From positions 372,001 through 436,000 of the forward strand of contig JAWDKM010000005.1 in the NCBI GenBank assembly GCA_032464575.1: a DNA stretch of 64,000 nucleotides, in the 5' to 3' direction. Both the position numbers and the translations under genes were made by a program. The stretch is from Pontivivens sp032464575. Its GTDB lineage: Bacteria; Pseudomonadota; Alphaproteobacteria; Rhodobacterales; Rhodobacteraceae. The notes under the pieces are model-generated. The model saw only the letters and a program-made list of their open reading frames with translations, was not told the origin of the DNA and searched no databases. Positions within the stretch are counted from its first letter, which is position 1, and every line of letters begins with the position of its first letter. Below are positions 53,780 to 62,184 of this stretch, piece by piece.

Positions 53780-54658
53780 TCAGGGCATCGGGTGGCCGAG
53801 GGATGCTTCCAGCACAGCATACCAGTCCCGGCGGGTCATTTGGATGTCGTAAGCCGCCGCGGCGGCGCGAATGCGGTCGGGGGTCTGCGAGCCGAGGATC
53901 GGGATCGGCCGCGCCGGGTGCGCCATAAGCCAGGCGAGTGCGGCCGCGGCCCGGTCGCCGCCCCCGATCCGGTCGAGCTCGGCCGCCACCGGGCCGTCCC
54001 CGGTCATCAGCGCGCCACCGCCCAGCGGGCTCCACGCCATCGGGGTCAGCCCCACCTCCTGCGCGAGGTCCAGCGTCCCGTCGAACAGCGCCGAGGTCTC
54101 GCCAACCGAAATCTCCGGCTGCGTCACGACCATCGGAAAATCGAGGAAGCTCTGCAGCGCCCGTGTCTGCGCCGGGGTGAAATTCGACACCCCGACCTCC
54201 CGCACCACGCCCCGCGCACGAAGGTCGCTCAGCGCGCCGGCCACCTCCTCATGGCTCACCAGAAGGTCGGGCCGGTGGACCAGGAACACGTCGATCGCGT
54301 CGACCTTCAGCCGCTTCAGCGAGGCCTCGGCACTCGCGATCAGCTCGGGCGCCCGGCTGTCATAGGGCTCCGGCGGCACGATCCCGCCCTTCGTGACCAG
54401 CACGACCCGCTCGCGCAGGCCCGGATCGGCCGCGAACAGATCGCCCAGCCGCTCCTCCGCCTCGCCGAAGCCGGTCTCGCCGAACCCGTAGATCGCGGCC
54501 GTGTCGAGCAGGTTCGCCCCGATCTCCAGCGCCGCCCCTACTTTGGCCCGCGCCTCCTCCAGCGGGGTTCCCGCAAAGCGCCAGCAGCCATAGGCGAGCG
54601 TGCCCACTTCGAAGGGCCCGAGGGCCCTCGTTCGCGGAACTGTCAGAATGTCGCTCAC
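53780..54658 (-). CDS. Aldo/keto reductase
   Basis: 292 aa TIM-barrel oxidoreductase. Catalytic Asp and Tyr lie in GANLLDTAAIYGFGETGFGEAEERLG, Lys in VLVTKGG and His in FLVHRPDLL. NADPH-binding C-terminal motif PIPILGSQTPDRIRAAA. YdhF-like members share this architecture. It lies 12 nt upstream of the mutase and is probably co-transcribed, with no obvious metabolic link. Confidence 0.9.
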   Translation of the reverse strand: MSDILTVPRTRALGPFEVGTLAYGCWRFAGTPLEEARAKVGAALEIGANLLDTAAIYGFGETGFGEAEERLGDLFAADPGLRERVVLVTKGGIVPPEPYDSRAPELIASAEASLKRLKVDAIDVFLVHRPDLLVSHEEVAGALSDLRARGVVREVGVSNFTPAQTRALQSFLDFPMVVTQPEISVGETSALFDGTLDLAQEVGLTPMAWSPLGGGALMTGDGPVAAELDRIGGGDRAAAALAWLMAHPARPIPILGSQTPDRIRAAAAAYDIQMTRRDWYAVLEASLGHPMP

Positions 54659-54715
54659 GCTTGCCTCTCCCCTCCGTCGAAAAACCGATTATCTTGGGCA
54701 GCGAAGGGAGCCGAC

Positions 54716-55144
54716 ATGCTCAGACTGCTTGCCGCCGCATTGTTCGCCGCCGCCCCGGCGCTGGCCCAGGACGATCCACTGGCCGAATACCTGTGGGAGG
54801 CGCGGCCGATCCTGATCTTCGCCGATAGCCCGCGCGACCCGCGCGTCGTCTCCCAGCTCGCCCAGTTCGAGGCGGCGCAACGCGATCTCGACGAGCGCGA
54901 TATCGTCGTCATCCTCGATACGGAGGAGGACAGCGCCCTGCGCGACCGCTTCCACCCGCGCGACTTCCAGTTCTTGCTGATCGGCAAGGACGGCGAGGTG
55001 AAGTACCGCAAGCCCGACCCAGTGCCGGTGCGCGAGCTCGTCCGCCTCATCGACCGCATCCCGCTGCGCCAGCAGGAGATGCGGGCGCAACGCGCGCTGC
55101 GCGGCATCGCCCCCACGGGCGACAGCAGCGAACTGACCGAATAG
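54716..55144 (+). CDS. Secreted DUF4174-like thioredoxin-fold protein
   Basis: 142 aa with signal peptide MLRLLAAALFAAAPALAQ. The mature part ARPILIFADSPRDPRVVSQLAQFEAAQRDLDERDIVVILDTEEDSALRDRFHPRDFQFLLIGKDGEVKYRKPDPVPVRELVRLIDRIPLRQQEMR fits DUF4174, a periplasmic thioredoxin-like family without the CxxC. AAGGGAG precedes the ATG. It diverges from the aldo/keto reductase gene with 57 nt between them. Function unknown. Confidence 0.8.
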   Translation: MLRLLAAALFAAAPALAQDDPLAEYLWEARPILIFADSPRDPRVVSQLAQFEAAQRDLDERDIVVILDTEEDSALRDRFHPRDFQFLLIGKDGEVKYRKPDPVPVRELVRLIDRIPLRQQEMRAQRALRGIAPTGDSSELTE

Positions 55145-55159
55145 GCCCGCCCCGTCACC

Positions 55160-55185
55160 TTTCCCCGAATACGCCCGCCGGAGGC
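55160..55185 (-). other. TATTT-type 3'-end motif behind the Y-family polymerase gene
   Basis: Read on the minus strand: GCCTCCGGCGGGCGTATT then CGGGGAAA. It starts 12 nt after the polymerase stop at 55197, between convergent genes. Confidence 0.5.
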
Positions 55186-55196
55186 GCACGGCACCC

Positions 55197-56423
55197 CTAC
55201 TCGGTGAACTCCGCCGCGTCGGGGATCCGGTTGAAGGCGATCTTGGCGCCGGTATAGGCCACCTTGTGCGGCGGCAGCTCGCCGAAGCGGATGGTGTCCT
55301 GCCCGAATTTCCGGTTGAGCCCGTCGATGGCCGAGCACAGCGCCTCGCGCCCCGTCTGCTCCTCGCGCGCACCCAGGAGGTCGCCCGTATCCGCGCCCAC
55401 CTCCTGCAACCCGCCGAGCATCACGCTGACCGAGACCGGCGCGTCGAACCGCAGCCGCGCCCAGTACCGCTCGAAGGTGCGGAGCAGCGTGAAGCTGTCC
55501 TGCGTCGCCGCGATCTCCCCCTCCGAGCCGTGCCGGCCCCGCACCCCGCATTTCACGCCCACGTGGAGCGAACGGGCGAGCAGCCCCTCGCGCCGCAGCC
55601 GCGAGGCGGCCTTGACCAGCAGACGCCGCGCCACCAGCCGCGCGCCCTCGGCCGAGCGGTTCTGCGGCGTCAGGATCTGGCCATGACCCAGCGAATGCCG
55701 TTCCGTTGCCGGATACACCACCGCCTCGCCGCGCAACTGCCGCAGGAAGCGCTCGCCCTCCACGTTGCGCCATAGATGCCTGGCCGCCTTCGGATCCATC
55801 GCATGAAGCGCGGCGACGTCGCGGATCCCCGCCTTCTCGAGCCGCGGCAGGATGCCCTTCGACACGCCCGGCAGGTCGCCCGGCCGCAGATGCGCGATCT
55901 TGTCCGGCAGCACGTCCGGGTGCAGCCAGTCCACCGCCGGTTTGCGCAGCCCCGCCGCCACCTTCGCCAGCATCTTGTTGGGTGCCACGCCCACCGAGCA
56001 GTTCAGCGCCGGGCTCACCTCGTCGAGGATCACCTGCTGCACCTGCCGCCCGATCTCCAGCGCCTTCGAAAGCTCCCGTTGCGAGCCCGTCAGCCGGCAG
56101 GAGAACTCGTCCACCGACCAAGCCCGCTCGATCGGGATCACCATGTCGACCGCCGCACGGATGCGATGGTGATAGCTTACGAACAGGTCGTGCTTGGCCT
56201 GCCGGATCGCGATGCTGGGACAGCGCCGCCGCGCCTCGGCCACGCGCATCATGTTGATGCCCAGCCGCTTCGCTTCCTTGCTGGCCGCGATCAGCGCCGC
56301 CCCCGGCGCGTCCACCGTCACAACGCCGACCGGCCTCCCGCGCAGCTCCGGCTCCTCCGCCTGCCAGACGGAGGCGAAGAAGGAGTTCATGTCGAAGAAC
56401 AGGACGTCGACCCGTGGTTCCAT
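55197..56423 (-). CDS. Y-family (DinB/UmuC-type) DNA polymerase, SOS-regulated
   Basis: 408 aa from ATG 56423; the earlier in-frame start at 56456 would lie inside the SOS box and is rejected. Catalytic palm motifs: VLFFDMNSFFASVWQAEEPELRGRPVGVV (first Asp pair) and IERAWSVDEFSCRL (second, SVDE). HhH region PGVSKGILPRLEKAGI and little-finger region follow. The family performs translesion synthesis. Its FFDMNSFFASVWQ start and C-terminal HKVAYTGAKIAFNRIPDAAEFTE suggest a distinct clade from canonical DinB. Confidence 0.9.
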   Translation of the reverse strand: MEPRVDVLFFDMNSFFASVWQAEEPELRGRPVGVVTVDAPGAALIAASKEAKRLGINMMRVAEARRRCPSIAIRQAKHDLFVSYHHRIRAAVDMVIPIERAWSVDEFSCRLTGSQRELSKALEIGRQVQQVILDEVSPALNCSVGVAPNKMLAKVAAGLRKPAVDWLHPDVLPDKIAHLRPGDLPGVSKGILPRLEKAGIRDVAALHAMDPKAARHLWRNVEGERFLRQLRGEAVVYPATERHSLGHGQILTPQNRSAEGARLVARRLLVKAASRLRREGLLARSLHVGVKCGVRGRHGSEGEIAATQDSFTLLRTFERYWARLRFDAPVSVSVMLGGLQEVGADTGDLLGAREEQTGREALCSAIDGLNRKFGQDTIRFGELPPHKVAYTGAKIAFNRIPDAAEFTE

Positions 56424-56450
56424 GATCCGACTCGGCACTGGTTGAAATCG

Positions 56451-56465
56451 GAACAAAAATAGAAC
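56451..56465. promoter_or_regulatory. SOS box (LexA site) of the Y-family polymerase gene
   Basis: GAAC-AAAAATA-GAAC is a perfect direct repeat with a 7-nt spacer, the GAACN7GAAC (GTTCN7GTTC) form recognised by alphaproteobacterial LexA. It lies 28 nt upstream of the polymerase start. Only one copy is seen in the window. Confidence 0.85.
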
Positions 56466-56641
56466 ATATTGTCTGCCAAGGCGAGTCCGCCGACCGGACC
56501 CGCCCGCCGCACCGCGTCGCCGCGCCCATGTTCGTGCTGCGCCCGATCCCGCCGGATCGGCGCTGGAAGGATGGGGGACATAGCGGACAACAAGAAGACC
56601 GCTCAGGATCCCATCGCCGGCCGGACCGGTCCGCGACCGGT

Positions 56642-57183
56642 CTATTGATGAGCGAGGCGCCCTGCTCCAGCAGGGCGACGCTCTCGCTCAGGCTCTCGAT
56701 CGCCTTGTTCCCTCGGCGCAGCAGGTTGCGCTTCGTATCGATGTGATCGGAAAAGAACGGCGCCCGCCGCCCGGGGTCGAGCGTGGCATGGCGCTCGCCG
56801 CGCATGTCCTCGGTCATAGCATCAATCGTGGCGAGGATGTCGTAACAGATCACCACGGGCCGGATCGTGTCCGCCAGCACCATCTGGATATCGCCCGCGG
56901 GCACCGCGAAGATCACGTCGTGCCGCTCTCGCGGGATGAAGGGGACGTAGCCCGGATTGCTCTCGAAGAGCGCCGCCACCACCTCCGCCACCCGGTCGAG
57001 ATCGTCCCGTTCGAGCTGGTAGACACGCGTCTCGATCTCCGCCCGGATCGCCTTCTGCACGTCGATCACCCGCTCCCGCCGCCTGCGCCGCTCGTCGCGC
57101 AGGAAGGCAAAGACCCGGCTCAGCACCGCCACCACGGCCGACACCGCAGCAGCAATAATCGCGGCCGTGACGCGGTCATCCAT
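56642..57183 (-). CDS. Membrane-anchored hypothetical protein whose frame lacks its own stop
   Basis: N-terminal helix VTAAIIAAAVSAVVAVLSRVFAFL, then a coiled, charged region (RRRRRERVIDVQKAIRAEIETRVYQLERDDLDRVAEVVAALF) and a conserved-looking core with FIPRERHDVIFAVPAGDIQMVL and DIDTKRNLL. Likely protein character ends near residue 180 (ESVALLEQGA). The frame then runs on without a stop through the polymerase gene to 54655 in non-coding-like sequence. A TAG at 56642-56644 lies in the -1 frame, so one missing base would restore a normal end. It overlaps the next gene upstream by 8 nt. Confidence 0.55.
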
Positions 57184-57586
57184 GGCGGAGCCTGACCTGG
57201 GAGCGCACGACCATCACGAATCCCTCGGCCCAAGCCAGTAGAATGCAAAGCTGGATCAGGACCGCCAGCCCGCTCTCCGGCAGGACGTCGTGGAGCGACG
57301 CCAATCCGTTGCCGATCTGCACTGCGACTTGCGACAAGACAAAAATCGCAAGCGCAGTCCGCCAAGGCATTGAGACCGGCCATCCGGCGCTCGCCACATA
57401 CCGAAACACGATCAGCCCCGGCAGGAAGCACATCAGGTAGAGCGCGTAATCGGCGACCGCACTTTCTGGCCGACCGAAAGCGTCGATCAGCCCCACGTTG
57501 ATCGGTACCGCACTCAAGACACCCGCAAGGGAGCCTATCACATAGCCGGGAACGCGCACGATCCAGATCACGTCAGGTTCGCCCAC
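57176..57586 (-). CDS. Four-helix hypothetical membrane protein
   Basis: 136 aa with four hydrophobic stretches (YVIGSLAGVLSAVPINVGLI, YALYLMCFLPGLIVFRYVA, TALAIFVLSQVAVQIGNGL, LAVLIQLCILLAWAEGFVMVV). GTG start with weak RBS. It overlaps the following charged protein gene by 8 nt, so the two are translationally coupled and may form one membrane complex. No family recognised. Confidence 0.6.
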   Translation of the reverse strand: MGEPDVIWIVRVPGYVIGSLAGVLSAVPINVGLIDAFGRPESAVADYALYLMCFLPGLIVFRYVASAGWPVSMPWRTALAIFVLSQVAVQIGNGLASLHDVLPESGLAVLIQLCILLAWAEGFVMVVRSQVRLRHG

Positions 57587-57643
57587 TGATCACGCTGACC
57601 TGGATGGCGGGTCTGCCACCGACATATTCGCTGCCGTGACTTT

Positions 57644-59638
<1,995 letters not shown>

Positions 59639-59725
59639 GTCCCTCGTCCTTTTCAGACAGCACGAACGGCCCGCGCTCCGGGACGGAGGCGGGCTGGGCG
59701 AGCCGCGTTGGTGTTCAGTGTCGGG

Positions 59726-59932
59726 TTATCTCCAGACCGGACGGCCCAGATTGATCTGGCTGGAATCGGTGAGGGCCCCGGCCGCCGCACCGACCACGAT
59801 GGCCGGGGCCGCCGCAGCACCGACGATGACGCCGGTGCCGAGCCCGATGGCGCCGCCGGACAGGCCGCGGTCGCCAGTGGTGTTGCCGCAGGCGGCGAGC
59901 GCCGCCACGGCGATGAAGAGGAGGATGCGCAT
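59726..59932 (-). CDS. Glycine-zipper lipoprotein 1
   Basis: 68 aa. Signal peptide MRILLFIAVAALAAC ends in lipobox LAAC; the mature part is mostly small residues with glycine spacing (GGAIGLGTGVIVGAAAAPAIVVGAAAGAL). It lies between pccA and a hypothetical gene. One of four similar tiny lipoproteins within 1.5 kb. Likely outer-membrane or periplasmic. Confidence 0.7.
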   Translation of the reverse strand: MRILLFIAVAALAACGNTTGDRGLSGGAIGLGTGVIVGAAAAPAIVVGAAAGALTDSSQINLGRPVWR

Positions 59933-60011
59933 GCGTCTTGCCCACGTTCGTCCGGCCTCAGACGGACCGTGGCGAACCCTATCACAACCACAGATTGCGC
60001 GACAAACCCCC

Positions 60012-60359
60012 TCACAATCCGAACACCTCGGGGAATGACCTGCGCGCAACATCCTCGTCGATGCGCAGCAATGCGTCATAGGATGTGGGGTCGAATGTCT
60101 CCTCGGCCGGGATCACTTCCCGTCCGAACAGCCAGGACAGGCGCCCGGCATCGAGGTTGCCGCGCTCGAAGGGCTGGTCCCCGAAATGCTCCCAAAGCGC
60201 CGCCATAAAGGCCGTATCGGCCTCGCGATCCTCCTTGCGGCGGTCGCGGTAGCGCTCCCGCGCCTTGAGCTCTGTCGCGCCCTTGGGCGAAGCGCGGCGC
60301 AGGACGAACTGGTAGTCGGTGCCGCGCAGACGGCCGGGGAACCCGCGGTGCTTCAGCAT
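60012..60359 (-). CDS. Conserved-looking charged hypothetical protein
   Basis: 115 aa, soluble and basic at the start (YQFVLRRASPKGATELKARERYRDRRKEDREADTAFMAALWEHFGDQPFERGNLDAGRLSWLFGREVIPAEETFDPTSYDALLRIDEDVA). Composition and the ordered WEHFGDQPFERGNLD block look like a real gene. I assign no function. Confidence 0.6.
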   Translation of the reverse strand: MLKHRGFPGRLRGTDYQFVLRRASPKGATELKARERYRDRRKEDREADTAFMAALWEHFGDQPFERGNLDAGRLSWLFGREVIPAEETFDPTSYDALLRIDEDVARRSFPEVFGL

Positions 60360-60410
60360 GGCACCGCCCCCGGCCGCGAGGACCCGTTACTGCCTAGCCG
60401 TAAAGGCCAC

Positions 60411-60608
60411 TTACTGGACGGCGAGACCCACGCCGGCCCCGACCAGCGCGCCCAACGCCGCGCCGTCCTCGACATCGTTGCCGGTCGCCTCCGCCGCGAT
60501 GGCGCCGCCACCGGCGCCCACGGCCGCGCCGGTCGCGACCGCGCAGCCCGACAGGCCGAGAATGAGGAGAAGTCCCCCAATGGGGAAAAGAACCGTCGTC
60601 CGAACCAT
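60411..60608 (-). CDS. Glycine-zipper lipoprotein 2
   Basis: 65 aa from ATG 60608 after CGGAGG (the frame could start 7 codons earlier). Signal peptide with lipobox LSGC, then AVATGAAVGAGGGAIAAEATGNDVEDGAALGALVGAGVGLAV, two glycine-zipper segments around a short acidic turn. The GNDVEDGAALGA block recurs in lipoproteins 3 and 4 as DNEKTEGAVIGA and DRDISDGAIGGA. Confidence 0.75.
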   Translation of the reverse strand: MVRTTVLFPIGGLLLILGLSGCAVATGAAVGAGGGAIAAEATGNDVEDGAALGALVGAGVGLAVQ

Positions 60609-60667
60609 CGTAGCCTCCGATTGCTGCATGTGTGCCGGAGGGACAACGACCCGTTCGCGTTATGGTT

Positions 60668-60709
60668 CAAAAACAATGGCGCGAGGGGCGCAGCGCAGCC
60701 ACGCCCCTC
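60668..60709 (-). terminator. Terminator after glycine-zipper lipoprotein 3
   Basis: On the minus strand GAGGGGCG (60709-60702) pairs with CGCCCCTC (60690-60683), and a T-rich run (TTGTTTTTG) follows about 8 nt later. Confidence 0.65.
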
Positions 60710-60716
60710 GGCACTA

Positions 60717-60941
60717 TCAGCGGCGCTGGAACGTCCCGCTACCGACAGCGGCCGCACCGACCGCGGCACCGATGACGGCACCTTCGGTTTTCTCGTTGTC
60801 GGTTGCTTCGGCCGCGAGGGCGCCGAGCCCTCCGCCGAGGACGGCACCGGCCGCGACCTCGTCGCCCCGGGTGCCGTTGCAGCCTGCCAGAAGCAACATG
60901 CAGACGCCCGCAAGCGCGGGCAGGCGATATGCCTTAACCAT
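60717..60941 (-). CDS. Glycine-zipper lipoprotein 3
   Basis: 74 aa from ATG 60941, preceded by GGAGGGATCC. Signal peptide and lipobox LAGC, then GDEVAAGAVLGGGLGALAAEATDNEKTEGAVIGAAVGAAAVGSG. Same layout as lipoprotein 2, with its own terminator downstream. Confidence 0.78.
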   Translation of the reverse strand: MVKAYRLPALAGVCMLLLAGCNGTRGDEVAAGAVLGGGLGALAAEATDNEKTEGAVIGAAVGAAAVGSGTFQRR

Positions 60942-60970
60942 GGATCCCTCCGTGATCGACAGATGGAAGA

Positions 60971-60999
60971 CGCGCACGGCCGTTGCGGGGCCGTGCGCG
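60971..60999. terminator. Perfect 11-bp hairpin after glycine-zipper lipoprotein 4
   Basis: CGCGCACGGCC (60971-60981) pairs perfectly with GGCCGTGCGCG (60989-60999), loop 7 nt, starting 5 nt after the stop at 61005 on the minus strand. A T-run is lacking, so it may attenuate or protect RNA instead of ending transcription. Confidence 0.55.
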
Positions 61000-61004
61000 C
61001 GGGA

Positions 61005-61211
61005 TCAGTTGGTCGCGGCGCCGACGGTCGCGCCCACGGCTGCGCCGCCGATGGCCCCGTCGGAGATGTCGCGATCGGTGATGGCCGCAGCGGCCGCGCC
61101 GCCCACGGCGCCGATGGCAGCACCCCGTGCCGCACCGGCCTGCTGGCTCTGCGTACAGGCTGCGAGACCGGCGAGAAGGACCGCGAAGGCGGACATACGG
61201 ATGATGGACAT
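61005..61211 (-). CDS. Glycine-zipper lipoprotein 4
   Basis: 68 aa from ATG 61211 after AAGGAG. Signal peptide with lipobox LAAC, then QSQQAGAARGAAIGAVGGAAAAAITDRDISDGAIGGAAVGATVGAA. The best glycine-zipper periodicity (G/A every 4 residues) of the set. The family includes membrane-associated or self-assembling small lipoproteins of the YMGG/Gly-zipper type. Confidence 0.78.
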   Translation of the reverse strand: MSIIRMSAFAVLLAGLAACTQSQQAGAARGAAIGAVGGAAAAAITDRDISDGAIGGAAVGATVGAATN

Positions 61212-61310
61212 GTCAGTGCTCCTTTCCACTTTGACGTGTGCGGAGAGAACCACGACATTTCGTCACGGTTCCATAACACCACCGTCAACGTGGAAGCGGA
61301 GTTCTGCCGA

Positions 61311-61940
61311 TCAGCCACGCAGTGCCTCGATCAGTTCGTCCTTGGTCATGTTCGAACGCCCCTCGATCTCGAGCTCCTGCGCCCGGTCGTAGAGCTCGTC
61401 CTTCGTCCATTCCTCATAAGGTTTCGCCTTCCCGCCCTTCTCGGACGGGTTCATGTCGTCATTGGCCTGCGCGTTGGCGATGGCCGCGGCCTTCTGTTGG
61501 TCGTAGCCCTTGTCGCGCAGCGCCTCGTAGGTCTCATCATCCTTGATGGACGGTCCGTGATCCTTGGTCATGGCCTCTCCTCCTGTGATGGAGGGGGAGG
61601 TAGCGCGGAGCTGCGCATGGACCCGCCAACGGGCGCGCAATGCGGGATCGTGCAGCAGCTCGGCAATGGCCTCGGAGGTCCCCGGCGGCACCCGCCCCTC
61701 CACCTGTCCACCGGCCCGGACCCGCAGTCCGGAGGGGCGGCGGCGCACCTCCACCACCGGAGAGAACCCGCGCAGCCGCTTGAGCCTGCGCCACAGGTCC
61801 TGCCGCACCTGATGCGCCAGCCGCCCCCGCCGCAACGGCGGAAACTCCGCGCTCGCCTCTACATCGAAGCGCGGCGGCAGGCGCCGGGCGAGCGTCAGCA
61901 CCTCGGCGTCGCGAAGGGTATGCCAGCGGGCACCGCTCAT
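61311..61940 (-). CDS. Two-part protein: basic N-terminal domain of unknown function joined to a Rho-N/SAP-like domain
   Basis: 209 aa in one frame. Residues 1-~123 (RWHTLRDAEVLTLARRLPPRFDVEASAEFPPLRRGRLAHQVRQDLWRRLKR, GLRVRAGGQVEGRVPPG, DPALRARW) look like a small hypothetical protein commonly found near pcc genes. Residues from 124 (MTKDHGPSIKDDETYEALRDKGYDQQKAAAIANAQ) to the end form a second protein ending in a Rho-N-like WTKDELYDRAQELEIEGRSNMTKDELIEALRG. An ATG at 61571 inside the frame has AGGAGGAGAGG before it, so an independent 86-aa product is likely as well. Confidence 0.7.
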   Translation of the reverse strand: MSGARWHTLRDAEVLTLARRLPPRFDVEASAEFPPLRRGRLAHQVRQDLWRRLKRLRGFSPVVEVRRRPSGLRVRAGGQVEGRVPPGTSEAIAELLHDPALRARWRVHAQLRATSPSITGGEAMTKDHGPSIKDDETYEALRDKGYDQQKAAAIANAQANDDMNPSEKGGKAKPYEEWTKDELYDRAQELEIEGRSNMTKDELIEALRG

Positions 61941-61971
61941 GGCTGTCCAGACATAGGAAAAGAGGCGATGA

Positions 61972-62115
61972 GGGCGGCGCCCGAGCCTGGGTGGGCGCTC
62001 ACGACGTCGGAGCCGCTTGACACGCCCCAAACCTCGAAACTCGCGCTCCCGACGGAGACGTTGCAACGCGCCCTCCCGGGGGGAGGCTCGGGCGCCGCCC
62101 GGCGGTGCCGCCGGG
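61972..62115. repeat. Large structured palindromic element, copy 2
   Basis: Left arm GGGCGGCGCCCGAGCCT (61972-61988) pairs perfectly with 62084-62100. Inner stem GGGTGGGCGC (61989-61998) pairs with 62068-62077 with the same single mismatch as in copy 1; the same 6-nt right-side bulge; 69-nt apical part (61999-62067); and the same flanking hairpin CCCGGCGG-TG-CCGCCGGG (62098-62115). The arms differ from copy 1 at two positions, each compensated on the other arm. It lies in the gap between pccB and the 61940 gene. Confidence 0.8.
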
Positions 62116-62184
62116 CGAGACCGGTATCAAACGCAACGCTCGAAACCAGCCTGGCCTCACCTGGATCAGGACACATCGCCGCCC

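Noticed and set aside
51407..55144. A 1245-codon plus-strand open frame
   Set aside because: All but its last 142 codons are the antisense shadow of the methylmalonyl-CoA mutase and aldo/keto reductase genes. Only the C-terminal DUF4174-like part with its own RBS and signal peptide is real.
56424..56456. An 11-residue-longer start for the Y-family polymerase
   Set aside because: It would place the start codon inside the perfect SOS box; the ATG at 56423 fits the family N terminus.
54655..57183. An 842-codon minus-strand open frame
   Set aside because: Only about the first 180 residues look like protein. The rest runs out of frame over the polymerase gene and has the composition of non-coding GC-rich frames.
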